Both the position numbers and the translations under genes were made by a program. The notes under the pieces are model-generated. The model worked only from the letters and a program-made list of their open reading frames with translations. It ran no database searches and was not told the origin of the DNA. A DNA stretch of 64,000 nucleotides from Hirsutella rhossiliensis. Taxonomy: Eukaryota; Ascomycota; Sordariomycetes; Hypocreales; Ophiocordycipitaceae. Of this stretch, positions 33,498 through 45,282 are shown one piece after another; positions within the stretch are counted from its first letter, which is position 1; every line of letters starts with the position of its first letter. Location: NCBI RefSeq assembly GCF_020360975.1, contig NW_025408686.1, positions 558,001 to 622,000 of the forward strand, read 5' to 3'.

Positions 33498-35157
33498 CCG
33501 CATTCTTTTCAATAGTCCCGACATATTGCTTCGCCTCGTGCACCGTATCGCGCACCAGAGCGGCGGCAACGTCAACGACTCCCTGCGCCGTGCCTCTCCG
33601 CTCGATATCGTAGCTGAGAAGCAACTTGCCCGCGGCGTCTGCCCTGAGGCTCGAAGGGACGTTGACCACAGCAGCAAGCCGCCAAGCCAAGCCAAAGGCA
33701 TCGGCGATGCCCGTGTTCAGTCCCTGTCCTCCGTTGACGGAGTGAACGTGCGCAGCGTCGCCGGCCAGGATGATGCGCCCACTACCGTCTTTTGAAATAA
33801 AACATGACGCAACGCGCTCCTTGACTGTGGACAAGTGCAAAGTCAGGTCGATGGTTCGCGAGATTACACTCGCTGAACACATTGGGGATGAACGTACCTT
33901 CGAAAGTGCTATACCACTCTGTTCTCTGAAATTCGACTCGGTGCGGAGTCATGTGTCTTTTGATGGACTCTTGCGCCCTTTCCTGGGTGACTTCTCCGTC
34001 CAGGAGCACGTAAAAGCGGGATAGCCCTCGCTCCCTCGGGATCCAAGACACGCGCGACTGAGAGTCGATTTCGAACGTAATGATTTCCGGGCAGACAGGA
34101 AAGTCCGTGTCGATGAAGGTATCGAGCACCGCCCACACCATCTCCGGTTTGGTGCCGGTGAAAGTGACGCCCATGTGCTTGCGCACCGCCGAGCGAGCGC
34201 CGTCTGCGCCGACGACATACCGGGAGCGAACTCGACGTCCGGAGCTCGTGATGATGTCAACACTCTCGTCGTGCTCGTAAATAGAGACGACTTGCTCTCC
34301 GTAGTGCACAAGGTCACCCAGCTCGCTGCTCAGCAGCTTCTCGATGACTGGTTGGCCGAGCATGAGAAAGTTTTTGTGCAGCGTGTGCTCGAGGCTCACC
34401 CACCACTTGTTCTGCCGTGATTTGAACTCGCCATTGCCAAAGGTGGAACTTGCTGTTGGGTGGTGCGAATGAGCTCGCGTCGTCAGTCAAGATTTGTCTG
34501 GTGTGCTTGATGCTGATTGCAGAGGTATACCCAGCCAGCGGAACACACTTGCGAACACGGAGTGATCGGGCTTTACATGAGGCGAAGTCTCGGAGAAGAG
34601 GGGTGTTGAGATTCGAGAAGCCAAGGGCAAAAGAGACTGGGGACTCGGGGAGCCAGGGGACTTGGCAAATGGGGCAGCCGCATGGGTTAAAGGGTTGCCT
34701 AGACTCACTGCTGCATTTGAGACCCAGGGGTAGCAGATCCTCGAGAATCTTGGCCACTTCAAAGTACTGTTGCGTTCGAGCGTTCAGAGCATCTGCCCTC
34801 CCCAGCTCAAGGCTCCTAGGCTTGGCATCTGCGAGAAACTCAGTGTCAGCCTCCGCGCCGTCGCCAACGTGGAGTGGCAAGAGAGTTTGGTCTCGGCATG
34901 GAACGGGGTGGAGCTGCCTGCGACGTACCAAGGACGCAGACCGAGACTCCCAATCGATGGAGGAGCAGGCCGGCGAACAAACCGGTTGGTCCGCCTGCAG
35001 CCCGGGGTGAAGCAACGTTAGCAGACTGGAGAGTATCGACCCAACACTAGGGCGAAGATTGTGGCGACTGTATAGGTAGGTGTGGGAGGAAGAATGGCAT
35101 ACCACCAACGATGGCAACGCCAACAGCCTGATGGTCATGTGTTGCTTCGACGGCCAT
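33498..35157 (-). pseudogene. FAD-dependent aromatic monooxygenase, 5' part (disrupted gene)
   Basis: Minus-strand exons 35157-35103, 34994-34929, 34828-34709, 34452-33898 and 33824-33498 join in frame with matching phases, each with GT and AG borders. The protein is a class A flavin monooxygenase: dinucleotide motif IVGGGPTGLFAG split by intron 1 (about residues 16-27), the DG motif VVGADGARSAV (about 160-170) and the GD motif IILAGDAAHVHS (about 285-292) with NGGQGLNTGIADAFGLAWRL. Such enzymes use FAD, NADPH and oxygen to hydroxylate aromatic substrates. The intact protein would have 526 residues with the C-terminal domain now at 27147-27695. It faces away from the isocyanide synthase at 37,241, across a 2.1-kb shared upstream region. 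A truncated protein could still be made, but it lacks the dimerisation domain. Confidence 0.88.
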
Positions 35158-37240
35158 CTTGATGCCGGTTTTGAGCGAGACGTTTTCTCTTGCCTTTTCC
35201 TCTTGCTCACTTTGCCGGTAAGGTGCAGGGGGCCGCTTTATGAAAAGCAGGCCAGGTAATAACTTATCAATGATATGTTCAGTATCTGCGCATGAATGAA
35301 AGGGGACGGTACTCCGATGCAAATTTGCGCATGCCTCATCCGTGCCGGCGACAAGCTTGTGGACTCCCACCCCGTTCCTTATGCACGAGATGACAAACGC
35401 TGAATATTGTCCTTGAATTGCGCACTGCGCTTTGCGGTCCTGTCCTTAGACTGGCAATGGTTTCAGTTGGGTATGCAGATCGTGGGGTTCATGTCAAGGC
35501 GGGTGTAGGTAATAATACGTGGCGTAACAGCATGGCTGGAGGGAGGGTAGACGACGGTCCTGGGCCGAATAACTGGATTGTCCTGGATCGAGCCGAATCG
35601 AACTGACTCAGCTAATGAGGCTTACGCCGGCTGCTGCAAGGGCGCTTGGAGTCTGTCTGGAGAAGCTTACTAGTTACAACTTATCATCCTTTTATTCCGA
35701 GCAGCGCCGAGAACTAATTAGACCTCTTCGGGGTGAAAGTCGGCCAACACGTCCAGCCGCAGTCCGTAGAGGCGGCCACGCCGAGTCAAGCCCGCGGTCC
35801 AGATTGTTTCAGGCTCGCCATGCCTCACCCGATCTGGATGCTGGACGCTTTTGACCGTGTCAGTGGAGACTGGAGAGGCAGAATAACATGTCCCTCTACA
35901 TCGTGGTTTGCATATCAATCAGACAGAGTACCATGGACTGCCGACTCTTAGCCTCTGCTTTCCCATCACATGCATCCTGCGTACATGGAGCTACATGCAC
36001 GCTGCAGTGTTACTGCGACTACACGCACGACATACATATTCATACACTACCTGAGATGACAGTCCGTGGGCGGGGCGAGCCCAAGCGTCTCCCCCCCTTT
36101 CCCATCATGGCATCAATGCAGAGCCACGTCAACTCGGCCAAGGGCCAGCACCTCGGGCAACGAGCAAGGCGCTTACTCCATGAAACGGGTTATTTAGACC
36201 TACAGTATGTGTGTGGCCGCGTAGTAAATGGTCCACCGGGGTGCTTTGCCCCAGTTCGGCTTGATCGGACGACGGGGACCCTGATCGTTCAGGGCCCATC
36301 CTTGCATGCCCCAGAGCGCGCTTGGCAGGCGACGCCCTCCTGACGGGCCAGGCGTCGTCACATGAAACTCTGTTATCCCGCTCATGTCTTTTGTGGACGT
36401 GCGGGATAGTAGTCACCTCTTGGCACCTCAGCCGTACTCGTAGTCCCAAATGCTTCGTAACCTCCTATACCGAGGCAGGCCGGAGGAGCCATGACTTGGT
36501 CCACCGAGCACTTTCAACGTGGTCTTCACGCCTTCGGCGTCGTGTTCACGCTACTGCGATTCAAATCCCGGTCCTCAAGGATGGGCTACTGCTGCGTTCG
36601 CGCCTGCACGTGTGCGTGCAGCATGTAAGTGACTAAGTGTATCCTGATGTGAGGGTCTGCCTTCCTTGACTTGCCCCTTTTGGGGTGACATCTCCGGGGA
36701 TCGTTACATGTCGACCCGAGCCAGACCCAAGCGTGGAGACGTGAGCGATTCGCCTGTGAGCTGCTCGCGTCAACATCCTGATTACCAAGACGACTGCTGG
36801 ATCAGCCGGTTATTGGGGTGGGATGTGCCGTCGCAGACGCGCGCCTCGTCCCCCTATCCCCACCGGTCACCAGCACTGAGATGAAAAGGAAGTGGCAGGG
36901 ATCATCGACCTTTATCAATCGTTGCAGCGATCCATGCATGGGGGAGAGCAAGCCAGCCCCGCTTCGAGATGCTTCGTGACCTGTATCGGCCCAAGAGCCT
37001 TTTCCAATGGTAGTCAAATGCCGGTAGTTGTACTCGACTCTGGTAGATTGAAGTTTATGGAACTGAGCTTCATTGCAAGTATGGTTATTTAAACGCATCG
37101 ACCCCTCCGTGTCCCCTTCACTTACATCAACTCCAGCTCGCTTCTCATCAGCATTCTCTCCTTCTTGTCTCATCTCCTCAACTGTTCGGTCATCTTCTGC
37201 TTGCCTTCGATACCCCTTCCTTTTCCGAGCCAGAGACAAG
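35158..37240. other. Divergent intergenic region between monooxygenase and isocyanide synthase
   Basis: No supported gene is present. It probably holds the promoters of both genes. Close to the isocyanide synthase is a TATA-like element (below) followed by a pyrimidine-rich leader (ctccttcttgtctcatctcc and similar) up to the ATG. A tRNA-like box at about 36,553 was examined and rejected. Confidence 0.55.
37085..37093 (+). promoter_or_regulatory. TATA-like element of the isocyanide synthase gene
   Basis: TTATTTAAA lies about 150 bp before the ATG at 37241 and is followed by a CT-rich leader, the usual arrangement of fungal core promoters. Confidence 0.5.
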
Positions 37241-39429
37241 ATGCCTGTCGCCATTCCCAACCCCCAAGCCCTTCCGGTGCTAGACGCCGCTGGCCCTCAT
37301 GCTGGCCAAGAGGCAACCATGCTCGGATCGCTCCCCGCAGTGGTGAACACTGCTGCGTTGGAGACGTCGTCCAAGATCCTGCACATCATCGACCGGTACC
37401 GCCTGAAGAAGTCTGCGGATGTCCCTGTCAAGGCCGCCGATGGAGCCCTCGGGTTCCTCGCCACCATCTACAGCTACGTTCGAGCCGGCCAAGTGGTTGC
37501 CATGTGTCTGCCCGCCTTCCCCTTCAAGTCGCCCAACAACTCGACAAAGACGCTAGGGCGGCTTCCAGACCGGGCCGAGGAGATGGCGCTGGCACACCTC
37601 AACGGCCTTTGCCAGGCCATCGGGGACATATACCCCCCTGGCGCCCAGATCACCATCGTCTCCGACGGGCTCGTATATAACGGTCAGTTTCCCCCTTTTC
37701 GTCTCGAAACCAGAGGCCGGACTGCGGCGCCGCAAAACTCCAACTAACCGTAGCATAGACCTGCTTGGAGTGCCTGACAGAGACGTCTGGGCTTACGGAG
37801 AGTCCGTTCGAGCCATTGCTGCGGACCGCGGCTTTGATAACATCGTCTTTTCTCGTCTTCGAGACCTTGTCTCGCTTTCCTTGCCCGAAACCCTCGATGA
37901 AATGGTTTACGTAGCCAACGCATCCAACTTTCGCCGGGCACTCTTCAACAACTTTGGCTCCGCGGACTGGGAGTGGAAGGAGGTCAGCCAGAACGAGGAC
38001 GTCTGCTTGACGTATCGAGGATACATTAAGTTCCTCGAGACGGACCTTAAGGACGTCTTTCCCCTCACCGATGGCCGCTCAAAGACAAAGTACAAGCGGG
38101 GAATCGAGTACATTGCCAAGCAGATGTTGGCTCGCGGTGATGTAGGTCGTCCTTGAAACTGTCCAGCCCGCCCTTTGCCGGTGGCGACGGGACATGGCTG
38201 ACCGTGATGTGATCTGCCCAACAGGCATTCGCCAGAGCCGTACGAGAGAGATACAAGAATTACGTCCGCCTGTCGATCCACCCGTCTACGGGCGCGAGCA
38301 AGCTCTCCATTAGCCTCCTGCCCACGACGACCATGTACACGACCCCGTGGCATTGCGCGGTCGCCATCAAGATTGACGGCACCGTCGTGACGGGCATGCG
38401 GTCCGAGTTTGACGAGGACGATAATATGGAACTTGTCTACGAGCACGGCAGGCCGAGCTACTTTCGCGAAAAGTCGGACCTCTTCTCGTGGGCCGACGAC
38501 AAGGGCGGCATTACGTGCGAGCCCATATACCCCAGCGGCTGGCTGCTGAGGCCGGCCAAGGGCCACGGCACGCTGACGATTCACGATGTCGACGCCAAGA
38601 AGGTGCGGGCCTTGTCGGAGATGAACTCGCCCGTCGTGATGCGCGGCTTCTTCAACAAGCCCAAGGAGGAGCTTTTCGTGGAAAAGTCGAGGGAGTTTGG
38701 CGAGCCGTTGTCTTGGAAGTTTGGCCTCGTGCTCAAAGTCAAGGATCTCGGAGCGAACACAAAAGGGCTGAACAATGTGCTGTCTGCCGAATGGATGCCG
38801 TTTCACTACGACGGGCTCTTTAAGACGACAAAGCAAATCAACGACAAGGGGGAAGAAGTCAGCGTCTCCTGTCCACCTCGGTAAGCACACGTCTTTGATA
38901 TTCCGCCCTCGTCGCCGCCTCCAAGCGGGAAGCAGTGCTGATGGGGCCTTTTTGCAGATTTCAGTTCTTTGTCGGGCCCATGGCGTCTCCGCGAGACACG
39001 GGCTTCACCATCTTCTCGTCGTCGACACAGGTCTTCAAATACCTGTCGCCGTTGCATACGGCCGACTCGCTCGCCGACAAGACGTGGACTGTGTCGACGA
39101 CGTCGTTTGACCAGACGGAGCTCAAGGGCCTGCCGCTGGTGGTGCCGCACCCAACGACGGGCAAGCCCTGCCTCCGCTACCACGAGCCGTGGCCGCAGAG
39201 CAGGACGCAGTTTGATGCCACGAGCGTTACCATTGACGGGCATGAGGAGGGTGAAAGCACGGCCATCTGCGAGGCCATCGACGCCGCCCTCCACGACCGA
39301 CGCGTGGCCTACTACCATGTGTGGCAGAAGGGCGACATGGTTGTCAGCGACAACACACTGATGATGCATACCAGGAGTGACTTTACGGCCGGCAGCGACC
39401 GTGAGCTCTGGCGCATTCATTTCGATTGA
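37241..39429 (+). CDS. Isocyanide synthase - TauD dioxygenase fusion, 650 aa
   Basis: Four exons (37241-37682, 37759-38141, 38225-38880, 38958-39429) join in frame; introns are 76-83 bp. Residues about 40-320 match the Dit1/PvcA family (pyoverdine/dityrosine biosynthesis): SSKILHIIDRYRLKK, ITIVSDGLVYNDLLGVPD, VWAYGESVRAIA and RYKNYVRLSIHPS. Members convert the amino group of tyrosine or tryptophan, or of other amino acids, to an isonitrile using ribulose-5-phosphate. Residues about 375-650 are a TauD/TfdA Fe(II)/2-oxoglutarate dioxygenase with the iron ligands H468-Y-D470 (MPFHYDGLF), a distal His in MMHTRSDF (about 630) and the 2-oxoglutarate Arg in ELWRIHF (about 645). This two-domain fusion is common in fungi. 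It is likely cytosolic, and the dioxygenase probably desaturates or decarboxylates the isocyanide product. All visible catalytic residues are present. The exact substrate is unknown. Confidence 0.88.
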
Positions 39430-40162
39430 GCATGAGATGGGCAAGTCGCCTGGGAGGGAGATTTTCACGAATGATGAGCGCAGCAGGCATATATATTTTT
39501 GTACAGTACGAATTAGACCCCCCTTTCACCCGGCTGTTGTACAGTAATAACCGTGTCTTCGAACGGGAACGAAGCTGTTGCACAATGTTACCGGCGCGTG
39601 TGTTTTCAGACTGACGAAATGCGGCTGAAATCGATATCTGTTTGAATAACTCGCATTAATCTCAGCAAGGGGCTTACGGTACCTGGTAACTTGGATGCCA
39701 AGAATCCGTCGCACAAGGTAAGAGAATCTCATTCAAGACAAGGACTGCCTCATGTTCCAGCTCGAACAATTAATTATGTTACTCTTCTCTACCAAAATGT
39801 ACATAAATTGATTGATGTAGGGTAGGTAGCAAGGTACTCGTGCCGTCCACACAGTGAACATGAGAGCTTGCCTCCAGGTCGCACTGTGGAACCCACCCGA
39901 CGTAAATCTCGGATCCGAGGCCGAGCGGCATACAGTGCGCGGCAACAAGTCGAGGCCCTTGCCTTCTTTCGCGGTGGGCTCTCCGACTTCGAATCTCCTG
40001 ATCTCCACCAACAGAACAGCCAGCCACAGCTCGATGAAGTGCCGACATGCCTCGAGCAATCACTAGCCTGCCCGACTGGAGGCCCTGACGAGTTACCGGA
40101 CCTGAGAAGCGAGCAGAGGCGGGGAGGGCGCGGGGAAGGCGCGAAGAGGGCGGCCGAGGGCC
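39430..40162. other. Spacer between isocyanide synthase and nuclease genes
   Basis: Short AT-rich 3' region of the synthase followed by the upstream region of the nuclease gene. No ORF is supported. Confidence 0.5.
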
Positions 40163-42544
40163 ATGTCCACCTTTGACGGCATCGTGGCTGAGTTTCCGGA
40201 CATCAGGAGTCAGTCTGCTCAGCCCCCCTTGACCGCATTAACATTGCTGATATGGCTCCAGTCGACTTCTTCCGCAAGCACGCCGACGCGTCACCACCGC
40301 TGGCCTGCTTCTTGAGCCATGTCCACAGCGACCACCTCGCCGGGCTCGAGAGCCTTCGCTCCCCGTTGTATGTGCGGCTGCCTTTGACCGTCGTGTAAAC
40401 AACTGACATGTGAAGCGTCTACTGCTCTGCGGCAACACGGGAGATGCTGCTCCGTCTGGAGCGCTACCCCTGCCGCATCAATTACGCAAAAGGTGTCTTG
40501 GAAGCCCGGCAGCAGACGTATAAGCACCTCGGCAGGGTTCTGGTGCGTGATTTGGGACTCGGGAACAGTGCATTTTGTTGACGGGTCACATTCTATCTGC
40601 AGAAGCCGCTGCCCCTTGAAACGCCGACAACCATTGAGCTTCGCCCCGGTTACCGCATTCAGGTGACCCTCTTTGACGCCAACCACTGCCCGGGCGCCGT
40701 CATGTTCTGTAGGTTCAAGCCCAAGCACCCTGGCGGTTTGCAAGCTCATACATCTCAGTGATTGAGGGACATGGCAAGTCAGTACTTTACACTGGAGACG
40801 TTCGTAGCGAGCCCTGGTTCGTCGACTGCCTCGCCAGAAATCCGATTCTTATCGAATACACTTGCGGCTTGAAAACGCTCGATAAGCTTTACCTCGACAC
40901 CTCGTTCACCGCAGACGTGCCCTTTCAGACAAAGTCAGAAGGCATCGCCGAGCTTCTTCGCACCGTCTCCCGGTACCCAAGAGACACGGTCTTCCATTTC
41001 CAAGCATGGACGTACGGGTACGAGGATGTCTGGATCGCCCTGTCCAAAGCGCTTCAGTCTGCTGTATGTTCCTCCGCCCCCGAGGGCATGCGAACTGACT
41101 GACGTGCGCCAGGTGCACGTTGACGACTACAAGTTCCACCTCTATGGCGCCCTGCGAAGCCGGCCTTTGGAGAATCAGCCCACCACCGAGAATCATCTGA
41201 CTGCCGGGGCAGCGGCATTGACAGGGCACATGTGCGGAAACATGCCCCACCCGGGCTGCTTGACCTCGGATACAACAGTCCGGCTGCACAGCTGCGAAAA
41301 AGGCAATATGTGTGCCGTGGCCAGTGCCCCGGGCGTTGTCACAATCCAACCAATCATCGCTCGCTTGGCCAATGGCCAGCAGCTCGCCGAGGCAGGCGTT
41401 GGAGGGGGCGGCGAGGACCTCGAGCGCGAGGCCGAGTTGACATGTCTCTTCGATGACGACGCCGCGGCGTTGGCTGACTTGTGGGTTGCATGCCGCCCGA
41501 CGCTGGTGTAAGCGGGCAACGGCTGATGCAGGCGTAGAATTTCTGCATGCAACTCCATGACAGATGCCGAGCGAGACGGGATTATGGAAGCCATTAGGGA
41601 CGCATCCGCACGAGGCAGAGAACTACCGTTAAATCTAGCAGCTTCAATACTTGGACAAGGGCTGTCGGCAGATCTTGAAACTGCTCTTTGCGCCCTCCCC
41701 CATCTGCGCCCAGGTCCTTGGCCGCAGAGTGAGCCGCCAAAAGTGTCGACTGAGGAGGGCCTATCTAGAGTCATTCAATTTCCGTTTTCGAGGCACTCGT
41801 CATATCCCGAGCTCTGCCATCTGGTCAGCATCTTTCAACCACGAGATATTTGGCCGTGTACAGTAGACACGAAGCAGTGGATAGCAGAAGGTTTGCGCAC
41901 ATGCTCTCCTTGTGGCTCTTGCACGACCAATACAGGCTGACTTGAGCTTTGCTGCAGGCATATCCGTCGAATCGCTGTTTGGCCAGCTTTGCTCCGGTCA
42001 AGTCTTCCAACATGATCTGAAACTGGCTGCTTTCGCGCCAAGAGTTGCGCTTGTGGGGGCATCGCGGGCTTCCGAGTCGCAAATGGCAGATTCCACGCCG
42101 AGAAAGGATCTTTCTTTTACGCGCGATGCTTCACCACTCGAGGCGCCCTCGAGCGCCTTGTGTCAGCCACGGTATGATCCGCAACCACTGGAACCGCAGG
42201 GCCAAGCAAGTGAAGCGGAGGCGAGAATAGGCGGCTGTGACCGTCGGCTAGAAGCCAAGGCAGCGGTGGACGGAGACGAAAGCAAACGTAACGACGGAGT
42301 GGCTTTGACGCGGAAGCGCAAACATGATGAGCGAGCCGAAGCCAGTGAGGAGTCGGAAGATGTCGATGGCAACGACTCGCAACAGACCGAGGACTCTCTC
42401 ATATCGACGCTTCATGTGCAGGACTCGGTGACCCGCACCGAGGCGTACTATCGGATGCTCGGCAACGCAGCCGACGGCGGCTGCAGGCCCATCCCGCTGA
42501 TGTCCACCGACGGACACAACAGCAAGCCAGACGAAGAGCTCTGA
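40163..42544 (+). CDS. SNM1/Artemis-type DNA-repair metallo-beta-lactamase, 667 aa
   Basis: Eight exons (40163-40208, 40262-40367, 40416-40542, 40603-40708, 40759-41063, 41113-41480, 41532-41890, 41958-42544) join in frame; intron 1 uses a GTCAGT donor. The N-terminus has the metal-binding HxHxDH (H35, H37, D39, H40 in FLSHVHSDHLAG), then FDANHCPGAVMF and SVLYTGDVRSEPW, the hallmarks of the beta-CASP/SNM1 nucleases (Pso2, Artemis). The middle part has RVIQFPFSRHSSYPELCHLV and DIWPCTVDTKQW, as in fungal Artemis-like proteins. The tail is acidic and unstructured with a KRKHDER basic patch, a possible nuclear signal. These nucleases open hairpins or resect cross-linked DNA ends in the nucleus. 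It sits between two biosynthetic genes on the same strand. The exon 6-7 border is the least certain junction. Confidence 0.85.
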
Positions 42545-43376
42545 TAGGAGCGCATTCTGCATGTAGTGATGACATGTATGTGTATGGCTAACGGACAGAT
42601 TAAATGAGGAAACATGTCGGCCATGATTGGTCTGTGGACAACTGACTTTGGCGGACGTGACGAGGGCCCGGAATAGCTTCCACCAGACGCCACGAGTATT
42701 GTCAAATCGCCTATTTGGCCCGAATGAGAGGCGTGACGATCCCGAGCACAGAGAACCACAAAGACACGACATTTCCAAAGTCACCGACTCTGGGCCGTCT
42801 AAGAGACTGCTGTCTTATGCCGTCAGAAAATACGTGTGTCCAGAGCCTCGGAGCCCCGCGTCTTGCATCCCATTCAGGTGCTCTCTCGCCCATTGGCTCT
42901 TGGTCGCGGGGTCCATCCCTGGATGTCTCAGTTTACGGAGTAACTTAGTCCAAACTCGAAATCCCAAGCTTGCATGGATCTGGAGCCGGGAGCACGAAGG
43001 AACGAAGACAAGCGTTGACGTATCGGGAATGGCCGGGTCGAGTGCCAGGGCTGCAGTCGCTCCAATTCTCCGAGCACGAGCCGTCATCGAGGCGTGCTTA
43101 ACTGGACCTGAGCTAAACATCATCGCCCCCTTTGGTCCCACCCTCACATCCTGTCTGGTTTGTTTCCTCGGCCCGGGCTGGATTAACAACTGTTGGCTGC
43201 GATCTGGTACGAGCGCGCGACGACTTGGCGGCACGTTCGACATCCTCGGCCGGACAACTGCGAAGCTGCCGAGAAGGCGACCGGGGTCGCACGAGTGCCT
43301 AGAGAAACAAGCAGGCGCCACGAGCCTCGACGAGTCTCCCATAAACCTACAGCCTTGCAGCACGGGCATCGACCGC
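42545..43376. other. Upstream region of the P450 gene
   Basis: An open frame extends upstream of the P450 ATG (from about 42,627) but its translation lacks family features, so I treat it as 5' leader and promoter. No other gene is seen. Confidence 0.5.
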
Positions 43377-45282
43377 ATGGCACTATCCGAGCTGCTGGGC
43401 GCCGTGGCGTGGGGGCGCGTCGCGGGATACTCTGTGCTGCTGTTGGTGGCGTGCTTCGTCGTCGACTTTGCGACGCTGCCACGCTGCCCGGAGCAAATCC
43501 CTGCCTTTGGCTTTGGTCATGGAATCTGGGCCCATCTGAGGAATAGCATTGCCTATTTTACGAGCCACAAAGCATGGGTCGAGGAGGGCTACGCCAAGGT
43601 ACGAACGCGCCGCTTGTAGGCTTCGTCATGCCAGATGGCGTTCAGATTCTTACAACACGACGGTCTCTAGTATAATAAGAAGGGATTACCCTTTGCCGTC
43701 CCGGCCGCCATCTCACGCCACGCGGACATTGTGTTGCCGCAATCCCTTGTCTCGTGGCTGGTTGAGCAGCCGGACGACGTGCTGAGCGCACACCGAGCGC
43801 ACAACGAAATTCTTTACGGCGACTACAACTTCCTCAGCCGCAAGGTCGCTCACGATGGCTTCGGCGGCCGCGTCGTCCACAAGTCGCTACCGCGCAACTT
43901 GCCGGGCCTCATCCCGGCCGTCGACGACGAGATTCAACACGCGGCGGGCCTGGCGCTGGGCCACGTCACCGAGGACGAGTGGGTGAGCGTCAATCTATGG
44001 GACCTTTGGCTCGAGATTGTGCCGCGCGTCACAAACATGATGCTCGCTGGCCGCGCCGTCAGCCGCGACGAAGGCTTCCTCAAGGCCATGGTGGCTTTTA
44101 CCGACACCGTTGTCCGCAACTGCATTCTTTTGGGGCTGTGTCCGCGGGCCCTGCACCCGTTCGTCGGCCGCCTTCTGGCCATACCCAACTGGCTGCAATG
44201 GCGGCGGGCGCACCGAACTGTCGGCCCCGTCATCGAGAAGCGGCTCGAGGACATGGGCCGCATGGCGCGCGGGGACCTGGAGTACAAAGACTGGGCTGCG
44301 CCCGAGGACTTCATCACCTGGCTGATCCGGCTGGCCATGAAAGAGGGCCGGACGTCGGACTTGGACCCCATCACCATTTCGCTGCGGCTGCTGCCGCTCG
44401 AGTTTGCCTCAATTCACACGACGGTGCTGACGGGCCACTCGTGGATGTTGGACCTGCTGTCGACGCCGCCCGAGGAGGGCATCCTCGATGTGCTGGGCGC
44501 CGAGGTGCGCGCGCACATGCCGGCGTCGCCGGGGGGCGCGTGGACAAAGGCGGCGCTGGCGTCGCTCATGCGGCTCGACTCGTCGATCCGCGAGTCGCAG
44601 CGCGTCAGCAACTTTGCCGACACGCTCATCGAGCGCGTCGTTGTGGCGCCGCGCGGCCTGCGGCATCCGGACTTTGACTGGACGCTGCCCCGGGGCGCCT
44701 TTGTCACCGTCAACCTCGAGGGCACCCACCACGACGACGACCTGCACTCCAACGCCCGCGCCTACGACCCGCTGCGCTTTGCCCGCATCCGCGAGGGCGC
44801 CCGTGGCGGTGCAAGCGGAAGCGGAAGCGGAAGCGGAAATGTGCCTCCTCGCGACAACGGCGACGAGGAGGAGACCACGGCAGCGAGGGCCCTGGGCATG
44901 GTGACGACGAGCGATCGGCACTTTGCCTTTGGCCACGGGAGACACGCATGGTGAGATCCCTTTCCCACACCCCTGCTTATGCAACTTGCAAACCTCTAAA
45001 AGGGGGGTAATTGTCACCCTGAAACCCTCCATTCTCTCCCCCCTCTCTTCGGAAGGATACCGCTGCTTACCGACCCCTTTCACCAGCCCTGGACGCTTCT
45101 TTGTTGCGCACGAGCTCAAGCTCATCATGGCGCACCTGCTCCTCAACTACGACTTCAAGAGCCTACCGCAGCGGCCACAGCCCCGCTGGATCGGCGCCAC
45201 CAACATCCCACCGCTCGGGGCGCGCATTGAGATTCGGCGTAAGAGGACAGACGAGTCGGAAATCCCGAAACGAGACAGCTAG
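43377..45282 (+). CDS. Cytochrome P450 monooxygenase, 565 aa
   Basis: Three exons (43377-43598, 43671-44950, 45087-45282) join in frame. The N-terminus has one membrane helix (VAGYSVLLLVACFVVDF), which anchors microsomal P450s to the ER. Later come an I-helix with EFASIHTTVLTG (about 317), where the common AGxDTT is replaced by the A/S-x-H-T-T form seen in many fungal secondary-metabolism P450s, the ExxR motif SIRESQRVS (E at about 381), the YDPLRFA segment, and the heme loop FAFGHGRHAC-PGRFF. The codon of the heme-ligand Cys (about 501) is split by intron 2, so it is seen only after splicing. A Gly/Ser repeat insert (GSGSGSG, 44,812-44,838) and an acidic patch precede the heme loop. It probably oxidises the product of the nearby isocyanide synthase. 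No clan assignment is made. Confidence 0.88.

Noticed and set aside
34450..35010. Plus-strand frame of 186 codons
   Set aside because: It lies opposite the spliced 5' exons of the flavin monooxygenase, whose motifs are unambiguous.
36540..36590. tRNA-like B-box (gattcaaatcc) upstream of the isocyanide synthase
   Set aside because: The five bases on each side of the loop do not pair to form a T-stem, and no matching A-box, anticodon arm or acceptor stem was found.
44409..45146. Minus-strand frame of 245 codons
   Set aside because: It is antisense to the P450, which has complete motifs and splice sites; the frame is rich in Arg and Val as a GC-rich shadow.
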